64,000 nucleotides of DNA from Nitrosomonadales bacterium (GCA_016177795.1 JACOUM010000012.1:178483-242482), one strand, 5' to 3'. Positions 19,543 to 28,131 are shown, counted from the first letter of the stretch. The notes: generated by a model from the sequence alone, not told the origin. Made by a program: numbers and translations.

Positions 19543-20436
19543 ATGGATACATTTAACGCCCTGTTAAAGGAATTCAGCTACTGGAGCGAAGCGGCAAGAA
19601 TTCCACTCCGTATCGGCATCATTTTGGTGGTTTCGTGGATCGCGCTGTCGCTTTCGCAAAAACTGATCCCGATGCTGCGCAAGCAGCTGCAGGAACGCAC
19701 CGACGATCCCGAGCAGTTGAAACGGCTGGAGACGCTGGGGCGCGTCTTCCGCTATATCGCCGCCGTGTTGATCACGCTGATTTCCGGGATGCTGGTGCTT
19801 GCCGAGCTCGGTGTCTCCATTGCCCCGATTCTGGCATCCGCCGGTGTGATCGGTATCGCCATCGGCTTCGGCGCGCAAAGCCTGATCAAGGACTATTTCA
19901 ACGGTTTCTTCCTGCTGCTGGAAGACCAGGTCCGTCAGGATGACGTGGTGGAAGTGGCCGGCAAGGGCGGTCTGGTGGAAGAAGTTACGCTGCGCTACAT
20001 CCGCCTGCGCGACTACGAGGGCAATGTACATTTCATTCCCAACGGCGTCATCACTACCGTCACCAACCGCAGCCGCAGCTTTGCCTACGCGGTGATCAAT
20101 ATCGGCATCGCCTACCGCGAGAACGTCGAGGAAGTGTTTGAAGTGATGCGCGAAGTCGCGGCCGGCATGCGTCAGGATGAAACGCTCGGCCCGCTGATTC
20201 TGGAGGATATTGACATCGCCGGCGTCGATGACTGGGCCGACTCGGCGGTGGTGATCCGCTGCCGCTTCAAGGTGCAGGTGCTCCAGCAATGGACAGTGCG
20301 GCGCGCTTTCCTGCTGCGCATGAAGAAGGAGTTCGATCGCCGCGGCATCGAAATTCCGTTCCCCCACCTCACCCTTTATCCCGGCCAAGCCAAGGACGGC
20401 AGCGCGCCGCCGCTGCATATTCTGAATCAGGGATGA
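19543..20436 (+). CDS. Small-conductance mechanosensitive channel, MscS family
   Basis: Inner-membrane channel that opens under membrane tension and releases solutes in osmotic downshock. The 297-residue protein has three transmembrane segments (about 17-38, 67-88, 94-118); TM3 carries the glycine/alanine-rich ASAGVIGIAIGFGAQSLIKD signature and the beta domain follows (FLLLEDQVRQDDVVEV). A cytoplasmic alpha/beta vestibule makes up the C terminus. An AAAGGAG site lies 10-12 nt before the ATG. It follows the DUF302 gene on the same strand. Confidence 0.93.
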   Translation: MDTFNALLKEFSYWSEAARIPLRIGIILVVSWIALSLSQKLIPMLRKQLQERTDDPEQLKRLETLGRVFRYIAAVLITLISGMLVLAELGVSIAPILASAGVIGIAIGFGAQSLIKDYFNGFFLLLEDQVRQDDVVEVAGKGGLVEEVTLRYIRLRDYEGNVHFIPNGVITTVTNRSRSFAYAVINIGIAYRENVEEVFEVMREVAAGMRQDETLGPLILEDIDIAGVDDWADSAVVIRCRFKVQVLQQWTVRRAFLLRMKKEFDRRGIEIPFPHLTLYPGQAKDGSAPPLHILNQG

Positions 20437-20743
20437 ACTGCGCCGTCCTTGTCTGAGCCGGCCTGTTAGTAGTAAAGTTGCATGCATGTCGGTGAACGCG
20501 TATTTTGGCAGTTCGCCCTGACCTGTAGCAGATAGGCTGGTTTGGTGACTGCCGAGTCATCACCACTGTTACCAGTACGATTCATCAACAGAGTTTCACC
20601 GACAGGCACTGAACGGATCCAAAGACAGAGGACTGCACTCTGCCGGATCATTGTTACACACGACTTTTTGACATGCCTCGAAAGTCGTGCGCGATCAGAT
20701 TTACAAGATACATGCGAGCCGTGAATTCAGGTGGGGGAAGTCA
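20437..20743. other. 307-nt regulatory region upstream of the nor genes
   Basis: No gene seen. The clearest element is a perfect 9-bp inverted repeat CACGACTTT/AAAGTCGTG (20659-20667 and 20681-20689) with a 13-nt centre, 54 nt before the first nor-cluster start. An AAGATACAT sequence at about 20704-20712 resembles half of an NsrR site but has no partner half. No clear FNR box (TTGAT-N4-ATCAA) was found. Confidence 0.5.
20659..20689. promoter_or_regulatory. Perfect 9-bp inverted repeat upstream of the nor cluster
   Basis: The arms CACGACTTT and AAAGTCGTG are separated by 13 nt. It could be an operator for a dimeric regulator of the NO-response genes or a transcript hairpin. It does not match the NorR (GT-N7-AC), FNR or full NsrR consensus, so the binding protein is unknown. 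Confidence 0.45.
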
Positions 20744-21142
20744 ATGATTGAACCCGTAAAGTTGGCCAATTTCTTTGCGACCTTTTTTTCGGCCGCCGCC
20801 GTCATCCTGTTTGGGGCGTTGTACGCTCTCCTTTTTGCCTATTCCAGAACAAGAAACATGCCGCGCCTGATGGCGCTGGCCTATGCGGCTTATGCCGTAT
20901 TGTTCATTTCGGTTATCGTGCTGGCCAATGTGGCAAATTTATTCGGCAGCCTGTTCTGGATGAGCGTCGCAATACTGATGCTGGCAGGTTATCTGGCCGC
21001 GCCGCATGCCATCTGGCATTTGTGCGTGAATACCCATGCGGCAACGCATCATGACGGCTTTGACGGCCATCAGCCATCCACGCCCCTGGATTGCAGCAAT
21101 CCGGAAACTTTTCAACAACCCTGCAAGGAGAAAACGCCATGA
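20744..21142 (+). CDS. Unknown membrane protein coupled to norC
   Basis: A 132-residue protein with three likely transmembrane helices (about 10-32, 43-65 and 70-90) and a hydrophilic C-terminal tail containing several histidines (HLCVNTHAATHHDGFDGH). The start follows GGGGGAA by 4 nt. Its stop overlaps the norC start as ATGA, so the two are translated together. I do not recognise the family. The histidine cluster and coupling suggest an accessory or assembly role for the NO reductase, but this is inference. Confidence 0.75.
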   Translation: MIEPVKLANFFATFFSAAAVILFGALYALLFAYSRTRNMPRLMALAYAAYAVLFISVIVLANVANLFGSLFWMSVAILMLAGYLAAPHAIWHLCVNTHAATHHDGFDGHQPSTPLDCSNPETFQQPCKEKTP

Positions 21143-21732
21143 CTACCGATCCCTGGTGGGCGTCCGAGACCTTTTGGCGGAAAACCGCCATCTGGGTAAC
21201 GGCCGGCTCGTTTGTAGTACTTGTGTTTCTGACCTTCGACAGCATGTCGCAAATCACGGCCGGCACCAGGCGGGTACCGGCGTATTCGGCGATCAACCAT
21301 CGCATCGAATACCGGTTTGACGAGCAGCGTCATGTGCAGACGCCGGTTATCGGCGCCGAGGAGCCGCTGTTCGGCAAGAAACTCACCGAGCAGGAAGCTG
21401 AGGCCCTGGTGGAAAAAGGCAAGCTGACCATACAGGCGAAAAACTGCATGAGCTGCCATACTCTGCTGGGAAACGGTGCGTATTACGCACCCGACCTGAC
21501 CAAGGCGTGGCTTGATCCATTCTGGGGTTCGCGGGAGGTGCGCGAGGAACTGATGGTCGCGTTCATCAAGGACCCTTCCGACAAGCTGCATAACGGCCTC
21601 GGCCGGCGCATGCCCAGACTCGGTGTGACCGATGAAGAGGCGCATGCGATCGTGGCGTTCCTGAAGTGGATGTCCACCATCGACACCAATGGCTTCCCGT
21701 ACAACTTCAAACCACTCGATCAGGAGGGCTGA
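21139..21732 (+). CDS. norC: Nitric oxide reductase subunit C (cytochrome c)
   Basis: Membrane-anchored cytochrome c that passes electrons to NorB. The 197-residue protein has a non-cleaved N-terminal membrane helix (about 14-33), a periplasmic domain with heme c motif CMSCH at 103-107 and a probable axial Met158 in GRRMPRLGV. AAGGAG precedes the ATG. It overlaps the upstream gene by 4 nt and norB begins 2 nt after its stop. Confidence 0.95.
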   Translation: MTTDPWWASETFWRKTAIWVTAGSFVVLVFLTFDSMSQITAGTRRVPAYSAINHRIEYRFDEQRHVQTPVIGAEEPLFGKKLTEQEAEALVEKGKLTIQAKNCMSCHTLLGNGAYYAPDLTKAWLDPFWGSREVREELMVAFIKDPSDKLHNGLGRRMPRLGVTDEEAHAIVAFLKWMSTIDTNGFPYNFKPLDQEG

Positions 21733-21733
21733 C

Positions 21734-23176
21734 ATGACCGCACTCGGGACTATCGACAGTGCCAACCTGAACGGTGGGCAGAAGCTGGCGGTGAAGTATT
21801 TCTCCGTCGCCTTGATCCTGTTCGGCGCTCAGGTAGTGTTCGGCCTGCTGGCCGGGCTGCAATACCTGATACCGGATTTCCTTTACGAAGTGCTGGACTT
21901 CTCGATCAACCGCATGGTGCACATCAATGCCATGGTGGTGTGGATGCTGTTCGGCTTCATCGGCTCGGTCTATTGGTTACTGGAAGATGAATCCGGCATA
22001 CCGATTGTCGGGCTGAAGCTGGGCAATATTGTTTTCTGGATATTCACCCTGGCTGTGGCTGCGGTGGTGGCGGTTTACCTGCTGGTGCAGATCGGACCGG
22101 GCGAGCACAGCACGCTCTGGCTGATCACCGAGGGTCGCGAGTATATCGAGGCTCCGCGCTGGGCGGATATCGGCATCGTGGTTTGTCTGCTGGTTTTTTT
22201 CTTCAATGTCGCCGCCACCTTTGCCAAAGGAAAATGGACGGGTATCGGCGGGGTACTGACTCTGGATTTGATCGCCCTGTTCGGCATCTACATGGCGGGC
22301 ATGTTCTACACCACCAATATTTCCGTGGACCAGTACTGGTGGTGGTGGGTGATCCACCTTTGGGTGGAAGCGACCTGGGAAGTGCTGGTGGGCGGCCTCA
22401 TGGCCTACGGGCTGATGACCGTGCTGGGCGCGCGCCGCAAGATCGTGGAAACCTGGCTGTACATCGAAGTGGCGCTGATGTTTGGTTCCGGCATTCTCGG
22501 TCTGGGGCATCATTACTTCTGGATCGGTACGCCGGAATACTGGCTTTCCATCGGCGGCTTCTTCTCCGCACTGGAACCGGTTCCGCTGGTGGCCATGGTG
22601 GTGCATGCGGTATTCGATTCCGGAGTGCACAAGATGCGCAGCAGCAATCACCCTGCGATGGGCTGGCTAATCGCGCACGCCTTCGGCAATTTCTTCGGCG
22701 CGGGCGTATGGGGTTTCATGCACACCCTGCCGCAGATCAACCTGTATACCCACGGCACGCAATGGTCGGCTTCACATGGCCATCTGGCATTCTTCGGCGC
22801 CTACGCCACCATCAATATCGCGTTCTTTTACATCGCGGTGCAGAAATGGCGCGGCAATGTCTGGATGAGCGGCGGCCTGATCGGCGGCTGGAAGTGGAAA
22901 TGGTCGATGGTGCTGCTGAACCTGGGCATGGTCGGCATGACCATGGGCCTGCTGGTCGCCGGCTACGAGCAGTCCCAGATCGAACGTGCCATCGAAGGTT
23001 CCAGCTGGGCTGGCTATTTCGCGGCGCAGTCGCATCCGTGGTTTCAGCAGGGCATGTTCTGGCGGATGGTTTTCGGGGGGATGTTCGCGGCGGGCTATGC
23101 GCTGCTGGTCCTGGACCTGCTGACCATCGGCAAGCGCGAAACGCGCCCCGCGCAGAGGCCATCGGCAGACGGTTAA
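21734..23176 (+). CDS. norB: Nitric oxide reductase subunit B (cNOR)
   Basis: Catalytic subunit of cytochrome c-dependent NO reductase, heme-copper oxidase superfamily, reducing 2 NO to N2O. The 480-residue, roughly 12-helix protein has the expected ligands: His63 and His350 for heme b, His348 for heme b3, and His208, His259, His260 with Glu212 for non-heme FeB; Glu216 and Glu281, needed for activity, are also present. GGAGG lies 6 nt before the ATG. It forms an operon with norC and the small membrane protein. norQ and norD, which usually activate cNOR, are not in this window. Confidence 0.97.
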   Translation: MTALGTIDSANLNGGQKLAVKYFSVALILFGAQVVFGLLAGLQYLIPDFLYEVLDFSINRMVHINAMVVWMLFGFIGSVYWLLEDESGIPIVGLKLGNIVFWIFTLAVAAVVAVYLLVQIGPGEHSTLWLITEGREYIEAPRWADIGIVVCLLVFFFNVAATFAKGKWTGIGGVLTLDLIALFGIYMAGMFYTTNISVDQYWWWWVIHLWVEATWEVLVGGLMAYGLMTVLGARRKIVETWLYIEVALMFGSGILGLGHHYFWIGTPEYWLSIGGFFSALEPVPLVAMVVHAVFDSGVHKMRSSNHPAMGWLIAHAFGNFFGAGVWGFMHTLPQINLYTHGTQWSASHGHLAFFGAYATINIAFFYIAVQKWRGNVWMSGGLIGGWKWKWSMVLLNLGMVGMTMGLLVAGYEQSQIERAIEGSSWAGYFAAQSHPWFQQGMFWRMVFGGMFAAGYALLVLDLLTIGKRETRPAQRPSADG

Positions 23177-23210
23177 TTGCGCCGGGCGCAGCAGGTTTTT
23201 ATAGCCTGTC

Positions 23211-23355
23211 AGAAGTCGTCTTGAAAATTCGCGAGGAGGGATAGATGCAAGGCGCACGGAACGCAGCAACCGGAATGTACACAAAGTACATGAGGATTGC
23301 GAGTACCGCGCAACGCAGCAGACACCCTCCGCAGCAATTTTAAAGATGGCTTCTT
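23211..23355. mobile_element. MITE-like element with imperfect terminal inverted repeats
   Basis: About 145 nt lying between norB and the Fe-S gene. The ends 23211-23240 and 23326-23355 are inverted repeats matching at 23 of 30 positions. Inside is a TGTAC/GTACA palindrome (23276-23286) and a short open frame of about 34 codons starting at 23244 after GAGGAGGG. It encodes no transposase and overlaps the last bases of the Fe-S gene. The look is of a small non-autonomous dispersed element. Confidence 0.65.
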
Positions 23356-24004
23356 AGGCGATCCATATCCCTTCCACCCGCACCCGCATCCCGTTCTCGC
23401 GCTTGGCAACGGCATTGACCAGGCCCGAGTGGCGCGACTGCATCATGCACAGGCGCGGCAAGAAAAAATAGCGCCGGCCGATTTGCAACTCCTGGCGCGC
23501 ATGCCTGACGATGCCTTCGTAGGCGATGATGTGGTAGTGGCCGATCTCCCGGCCTCGCTCCCGCGCAGCCATGAGACCTACTATGCACCAGACGATGACG
23601 CCGTTCAGATAGTCGGGCTCTTCGACGACCACCCCGACATGCGTCACGGGGCAGCCGGTCATCACCGGACGCCCGTACAGCACATCGCCCTTCCTGACGG
23701 CGAGCCGCTCGACATTCAGCGGATTGAGCGGCACGATGATCTCGCGCGGTCCCGGATCCTCGGGAAACGGCTCCAGCACGAAGTCATACTCCCGTCCCAG
23801 CATGTCCTTCCAGGTGATATCCGCGTCCGCAGGAAGGAGGGTAACAGGCGCCATGGTGGCCGGCTGGCCAAGGTAGATACAGCGTTTGAGCGCATCCGGA
23901 TGAGCGGCGGCGAATTCGGCCAAGCCTGCGCAAGTCCTGAAGCCGCATTGCCCGCAGTCCTTGCCGGGCAGCCTTGCCAGAATTTCCTGCACGCTTTCCG
24001 CCAT
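23354..24004 (-). CDS. Fe-S binding protein with ACS-gamma-type cluster domain
   Basis: A 216-residue protein that opens with a four-cysteine domain (Cys17, Cys20, Cys25, Cys42 in DCGQCGFRTC...KRC) resembling the [4Fe-4S] domain PF04060 of the corrinoid iron-sulfur protein of CO dehydrogenase/acetyl-CoA synthase. A second domain carries NPLNVERLAVRKGDVLYGRP and Cys118 in TGCPVTHVG. No membrane segment. Its ATG overlaps the stop of the GTPase gene (TGATG). Third gene of an ABC-GTPase-FeS cassette. A role as electron donor or cofactor carrier in metal-centre assembly is inferred. Confidence 0.8.
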   Translation of the reverse strand: MAESVQEILARLPGKDCGQCGFRTCAGLAEFAAAHPDALKRCIYLGQPATMAPVTLLPADADITWKDMLGREYDFVLEPFPEDPGPREIIVPLNPLNVERLAVRKGDVLYGRPVMTGCPVTHVGVVVEEPDYLNGVIVWCIVGLMAARERGREIGHYHIIAYEGIVRHARQELQIGRRYFFLPRLCMMQSRHSGLVNAVAKRENGMRVRVEGIWIA

Positions 24005-24702
24005 CACTGCCCCCGGTAGAACAGGTCCGAATCCAGCGTGCGCAGCACGCCGAAATGATGCTCCGAGCCGATCTGCCGCTTGCCGGCGCAGATCGTGCAT
24101 ACCGCCATCGGCGGGCTGCCCCTGAGCATCATCGGTTCCCTGACCTCGCGCGCATGCTCGATCCGCGCGGCGATGCGGTCGATGCCGATGCCGTGCAGCG
24201 CGTCGGTCTCCAGCACGTCGATGCCGGCCGCATCGACGATGTTGGCGCGGAACACTTCCTTCTCCGCCTGCGAAACCAGGTCGATCTTGGTGACCACCGC
24301 GATGTCCGCCAGCGTCAGCATCGCACCGATCTTGCGCGGCAGATTCATGCCGCTGGTCGCCTCCAGCACCACGATGCCGAGCGACCCCTCGATGTACGGC
24401 GCGCAACGCAGGCACAGGCCCGCGGTTTCCACGAGCAGAGTATCCGCACCTTGTTTTTCCGCCCATTTCACCGCATCGCCGAGCACCAGCACGCCGGCGT
24501 GATCCGGGCACAGCTCGCCGGAATACACCTTGCGCGCCGGGATGCCGAACTCGGTTTGGAACACTTCGTCTTCGTCGGCGAACTGCACGTCGATCTTGAG
24601 ATAGGCGAGCCGTGTTCCTTTTGCCAGCAGCCTGCGCGTTACCTGGCGCAGCACCATGGTCTTGCCGCTGGTGGGCGGTCCGGCGCACATGATGAGTTTC
24701 AT
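24004..24702 (-). CDS. SIMIBI-class GTPase, HypB/UreG/CobW-like
   Basis: A 232-residue P-loop protein of the cobW/HypB/UreG kind, NTPases that deliver metals or cofactors. The P-loop is GPPTSGKT (8-15), the switch II segment is VETAGLCLRCAPY (91-103) with a CxxC pair, and base recognition is TKID (138-141). A further CTIC pair (202, 205) lies near the C terminus, so metal binding at two cysteine pairs is plausible. It is read with the Fe-S gene (1-nt overlap) and starts 10 nt after the ABC ATPase gene ends. The metal or target is unknown. Confidence 0.82.
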   Translation of the reverse strand: MKLIMCAGPPTSGKTMVLRQVTRRLLAKGTRLAYLKIDVQFADEDEVFQTEFGIPARKVYSGELCPDHAGVLVLGDAVKWAEKQGADTLLVETAGLCLRCAPYIEGSLGIVVLEATSGMNLPRKIGAMLTLADIAVVTKIDLVSQAEKEVFRANIVDAAGIDVLETDALHGIGIDRIAARIEHAREVREPMMLRGSPPMAVCTICAGKRQIGSEHHFGVLRTLDSDLFYRGQ

Positions 24703-24712
24703 CGCGGGCTCC

Positions 24713-25534
24713 TCATATTGATCCCTGGCTTATCGATTGCAGGTTCGACAGTTCCATGATGACCCGGAGTTCTTCTTCTGCCAGCAGTTCTCCCCCGCGT
24801 ATCCTGTCGCGCAGCTCGTCCATGACTCTGCCCATCTGGTCGATTCTTCCGGCAACCCGCTTCTCCTCGGCGCTGGTGGTGATGACATCCTGCATCGCGC
24901 CGCCCTTCATCACGATGCGGTAGTTCGACAGCAGCGCGATGTGCGGGTCGTGGGTGACGAAGATGAAAATCTTCTCGTATTTGCGCAGCAGTTCGAGCGC
25001 CTTGCTGCGGTCGATGCCGGCGTTCTCGATCTCGTCCAGCAGGATGATCGGCGAGTTGCCGATGATCACGGCATCGGCGATCAGCAGCGCGCGGCTCTGT
25101 CCGCCGGACAGCTCGGTCATCGCGCTGTCCACGATGATCGGCTCGCCGGTGAGCTGGTTGGCGAATTCCAGCGTGTCGTCCACCACCGATCCGGTTCGTC
25201 CGCTGTGGCGGATGCGCGCGTGAATCTCGAGGAATTTATGCACCGGCAGGTCGGAAAGAAAGCTGGTGTGCTGCGTGATCAGCGCGATCGGGTTTCTGGA
25301 GGGGTCATCCAGGAATTCGGTGGAGGGCACTGCATCGTTGATCAGGACGCGCCTTCTGGAGGGGGTGTTCTCGCCGGCGAACAGGCCGATGTCGTTGATC
25401 AGCGCGGTCTTGCCGGAACCGGTCGGCCCGACGATGCTGAGCACGTCGCCCATCGCCAGATCGACGCGCTCGACCGGGTCCCGGTTTCCGTCCCTGCCAT
25501 AGCCGCCCAGTATGGAAATTTTCCTGATTGCCAT
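24713..25534 (-). CDS. Soluble ABC-type ATPase without permease
   Basis: A 273-residue ATP-binding cassette protein: Walker A GPTGSGKT (36-43), Q-loop ITQHTSF (86-92), signature LSGGQ (142-146), Walker B LLDE (165-168) followed by an unusual IENAGID, and H-loop His195 (FVTHD). No membrane gene accompanies it, so it likely acts in the cytosol, as other non-transport ABC ATPases do. Leads the three-gene cassette with the GTPase and Fe-S protein. A repair, loading or remodelling step for a metal enzyme is a guess based on the neighbours. Confidence 0.82.
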   Translation of the reverse strand: MAIRKISILGGYGRDGNRDPVERVDLAMGDVLSIVGPTGSGKTALINDIGLFAGENTPSRRRVLINDAVPSTEFLDDPSRNPIALITQHTSFLSDLPVHKFLEIHARIRHSGRTGSVVDDTLEFANQLTGEPIIVDSAMTELSGGQSRALLIADAVIIGNSPIILLDEIENAGIDRSKALELLRKYEKIFIFVTHDPHIALLSNYRIVMKGGAMQDVITTSAEEKRVAGRIDQMGRVMDELRDRIRGGELLAEEELRVIMELSNLQSISQGSI

Positions 25535-25635
25535 CGCCTATACCTTTCAGCCTGGGAGACAAAGCCTCCGCTTGGAATCGCCTGTCGGCCTGCCGCACCG
25601 GTATGGAACGGTTTCAGTATAGGCTCAATGCCATG

Positions 25636-28050
25636 CTAGTGCAAAGTCGCACTGGCATGCGTCCAGTAGCGGCGATGCGTCTTGCGGTAGCGCTCCACCT
25701 CCAAACCCTGTGGGCTCATCTCGACCAGGATCGCGCCGTCTTCGTCCGAGCGCAGCAGTTCCGCGCCGCTATCGGCGTAGCGTTGCAACACTTCCTCTTT
25801 CGGATGGCCGAAACGGTTGCGGTAGCCGGCGGTGAACACCGCATAGTCCGGCAGCGTGGCGGCGACAAAATCCAGGCTCGATGAACTCCGGCTGCCGTGA
25901 TGCGGCACGACCAGCAGGCTGGTGAACAGCCTGCCGGCATGTTTGCGGAGCAGGCGCGTTTCGGAATCCTTCTCGATGTCCCCCGCCAGCAGCACGCTGT
26001 GTTTTCCGATACCGATGCGCAGCACGCAACTCCGGTCGTTGTCGTGCGGTTTTTTCGCGTTGTTGTCGCCACTTGCAGGGTGCAGTATCTCGAACTGCAC
26101 GCCGTCCCATTCCCAGCTTGCGCCATCATGGCAGCACCGTATGGAACTGGCCGATTGCAGCAGCGGATGTTCGGCGGGAAGGGTAGACGACACCCAGCCG
26201 ACCGGCATGGCCTGCATGATCGAGGCGCCGCCGCCGGTATGGTCGCTGTCGTCGTGGCTGAGGATCAGGCCGTCCAGCTTGCCGATGCCGAGCGCGCGCA
26301 GCGCGGGGACCAGGATGCGGTTGCCGCTGTCGGCCTCGCCGGAAAAATCCGGGCCGGTGTCGTAGAGCAGCGCGTGCTGCCGGGTTTGCGCGGCGACGGC
26401 CAGGCCTTGCCCGACATCGAAAACGATCAGGCGCAACGTACCTTGTGCCGGCGGCTCTGGCGCGTTCAGGAACAGCGGCAACAGCAACAACCAACCCAGC
26501 CAGCGCGCCGGAAAGCCGCGCGGCAGCAGTATCCAGAATGCGCCCAGCATCGCGGCGGCGATGCTCCATGCGGGCGGTGCGTGTTGTGTCCACACTGCCT
26601 GCGGCAAGGCATTCAGCCATTCGAGGAAGCGCATCACGCCATTCATCGCGGTGTGCGCCAGCCACAGCGGCGCCTCGATCGGCAATGCCGCGCCGAGCAG
26701 TGCAAGCGGCACGACGATGAGGCTCACCAGCGGAATCGCAACGGCGTTGGCAATCGGCGCAACCAGCGAGGCCTGCTGGAACAGTCCCAGCAGCAGCGGC
26801 GTCAGGCCAATGGCCATTGCCCATTGCACGTTGGCATATTCCATCAGCACCCGCAAAGGGTACGCCGACGGGTGCCCGATGGCTTCGCCGTCACCCTCTC
26901 GCAGCCGGTTAGCCTTTTCCAGGCGATATGCGGTGACATACAGAATGAGTGCCACTGCGCCGAACGAAAGCCAGAAACCCGCCGATATCACCGCCCACGG
27001 ATCGGGAATCAGCACGCCGAGCAGCGCGATGCTCAGAATCTGCCCGAGCGAAAAATTGCGGCTCAGCCACATGGCGGCGGCAACCGCACCGACCATGAAC
27101 ACGGTGCGCTGCGCGGGCACGCCAAAGCCGGACAGCAATGCATAGCCGATGGCCGTCAGCAACGCGGCCAATGCGGCGGCCTTGCGCGCCGGCAGGCGTA
27201 GCGTCAGGTGCGTGCTGCGCCGCCACAGCCAGTAGGCGACGACGAAGGCGATGCTGGCGAGCATGGTGATATGCAGGCCGGAGATACTCATCAAATGGTT
27301 CACGCCAGTGCGCGTGAATACCTGCCATTGTTGCGGCGGAATGCTGCTCTGGTCGCCGATCGCCAGCGCGCTCAATACGCCAGCATAAGGCGCGCCGCCG
27401 AGTGTGGCGTCAAACTTGTCGCGCACTGCTTCGCGCCAGGTTTCGATGCGGTAGCCGAAACCGGCGGCCAGTGCGTCAATGCGCTCATTGTCCCCCTGGT
27501 TATGTACGTAACCCACTGCGCGCAGGTTACGTTCCAGCGCCCAGGCTTCGAAATCGAAGCCGTGCGGATTTGCCGCGCCATGCGGCTGCTTGAGGCGCAA
27601 TGTGAGCCGCCAGCGATCCCCGGCTTTTAACGCCAACGGTTTTGCCTTGCTGTCGAAATAAGTGCTCAGATAGATATGCCCCGGCACGCTGGCTTGCGGC
27701 GTAACGGTCTGTTCCACATCGAAATTGAAACGCAAGCCGCGTTCGTAACGGCGCGGCAACTCCGCAACCACGCCGATCACTTCGATGTCGCGCCCTTGCC
27801 ATTCGCCCGGCAGGCTCACGGCAAGGCGCTGTTCGGCTTGCCATGCGGCGTGATAGAAACCCAGTCCGCAGGCAAAGGCGGCGAGCAGCAGGATGCGGAT
27901 GGATCGGGCAAGCAGATTATGCTGATGCCGAAGTAAAGGGATAAGTGTAAAAGGAAAAATCAGCAGCCACACCCAGGCAAAGTCCGGCAGGGCGGACTGC
28001 TGCTGTAGCAGCCATACGCCCAAGGCAAAGAAAATGGTGAAGATGACCAT
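25636..28050 (-). CDS. comEC: DNA internalization competence protein ComEC/Rec2
   Basis: Inner-membrane channel that takes single-stranded DNA into the cytoplasm during natural transformation. The 804-residue protein has an N-terminal DUF4131 region with membrane helices (1-60) and an OB-like periplasmic part, a central Competence domain with GVNHLMSISGLHITM near 230-245 and about eight helices, and a C-terminal metallo-beta-lactamase-like domain (LSHDDSDHTGG and VVPHHGSRSS). All domains are intact. Other competence genes are not in this window. Confidence 0.95.
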   Translation of the reverse strand: MVIFTIFFALGVWLLQQQSALPDFAWVWLLIFPFTLIPLLRHQHNLLARSIRILLLAAFACGLGFYHAAWQAEQRLAVSLPGEWQGRDIEVIGVVAELPRRYERGLRFNFDVEQTVTPQASVPGHIYLSTYFDSKAKPLALKAGDRWRLTLRLKQPHGAANPHGFDFEAWALERNLRAVGYVHNQGDNERIDALAAGFGYRIETWREAVRDKFDATLGGAPYAGVLSALAIGDQSSIPPQQWQVFTRTGVNHLMSISGLHITMLASIAFVVAYWLWRRSTHLTLRLPARKAAALAALLTAIGYALLSGFGVPAQRTVFMVGAVAAAMWLSRNFSLGQILSIALLGVLIPDPWAVISAGFWLSFGAVALILYVTAYRLEKANRLREGDGEAIGHPSAYPLRVLMEYANVQWAMAIGLTPLLLGLFQQASLVAPIANAVAIPLVSLIVVPLALLGAALPIEAPLWLAHTAMNGVMRFLEWLNALPQAVWTQHAPPAWSIAAAMLGAFWILLPRGFPARWLGWLLLLPLFLNAPEPPAQGTLRLIVFDVGQGLAVAAQTRQHALLYDTGPDFSGEADSGNRILVPALRALGIGKLDGLILSHDDSDHTGGGASIMQAMPVGWVSSTLPAEHPLLQSASSIRCCHDGASWEWDGVQFEILHPASGDNNAKKPHDNDRSCVLRIGIGKHSVLLAGDIEKDSETRLLRKHAGRLFTSLLVVPHHGSRSSSSLDFVAATLPDYAVFTAGYRNRFGHPKEEVLQRYADSGAELLRSDEDGAILVEMSPQGLEVERYRKTHRRYWTHASATLH

Positions 28051-28084
28051 GCGCTAGTGTAGCGCTTTACAAGTAGAAGTCGTT

Positions 28085-28131
28085 GTGGGGGCAAATTCAT
28101 TCGCCCATGGGCGGATAAATCCGCCCCTACA
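28085..28131. repeat. Double-palindrome spacer repeat
   Basis: Two adjacent palindromes, GGGGCAAATTCATTCGCCC and GGGCGGATAAATCCGCCCC, flanked by TGTGG and CTACA. The arrangement is typical of short dispersed intergenic repeats of environmental proteobacteria. It lies between the comEC start and the end of the CDF gene and could act as a transcript hairpin. Confidence 0.65.

Noticed and set aside
23354..24688. One long frame covering the Fe-S gene and the antisense frame of the GTPase
   Set aside because: The upstream 228 codons are an out-of-frame reading of the GTPase gene; the real Fe-S protein starts at 24004.
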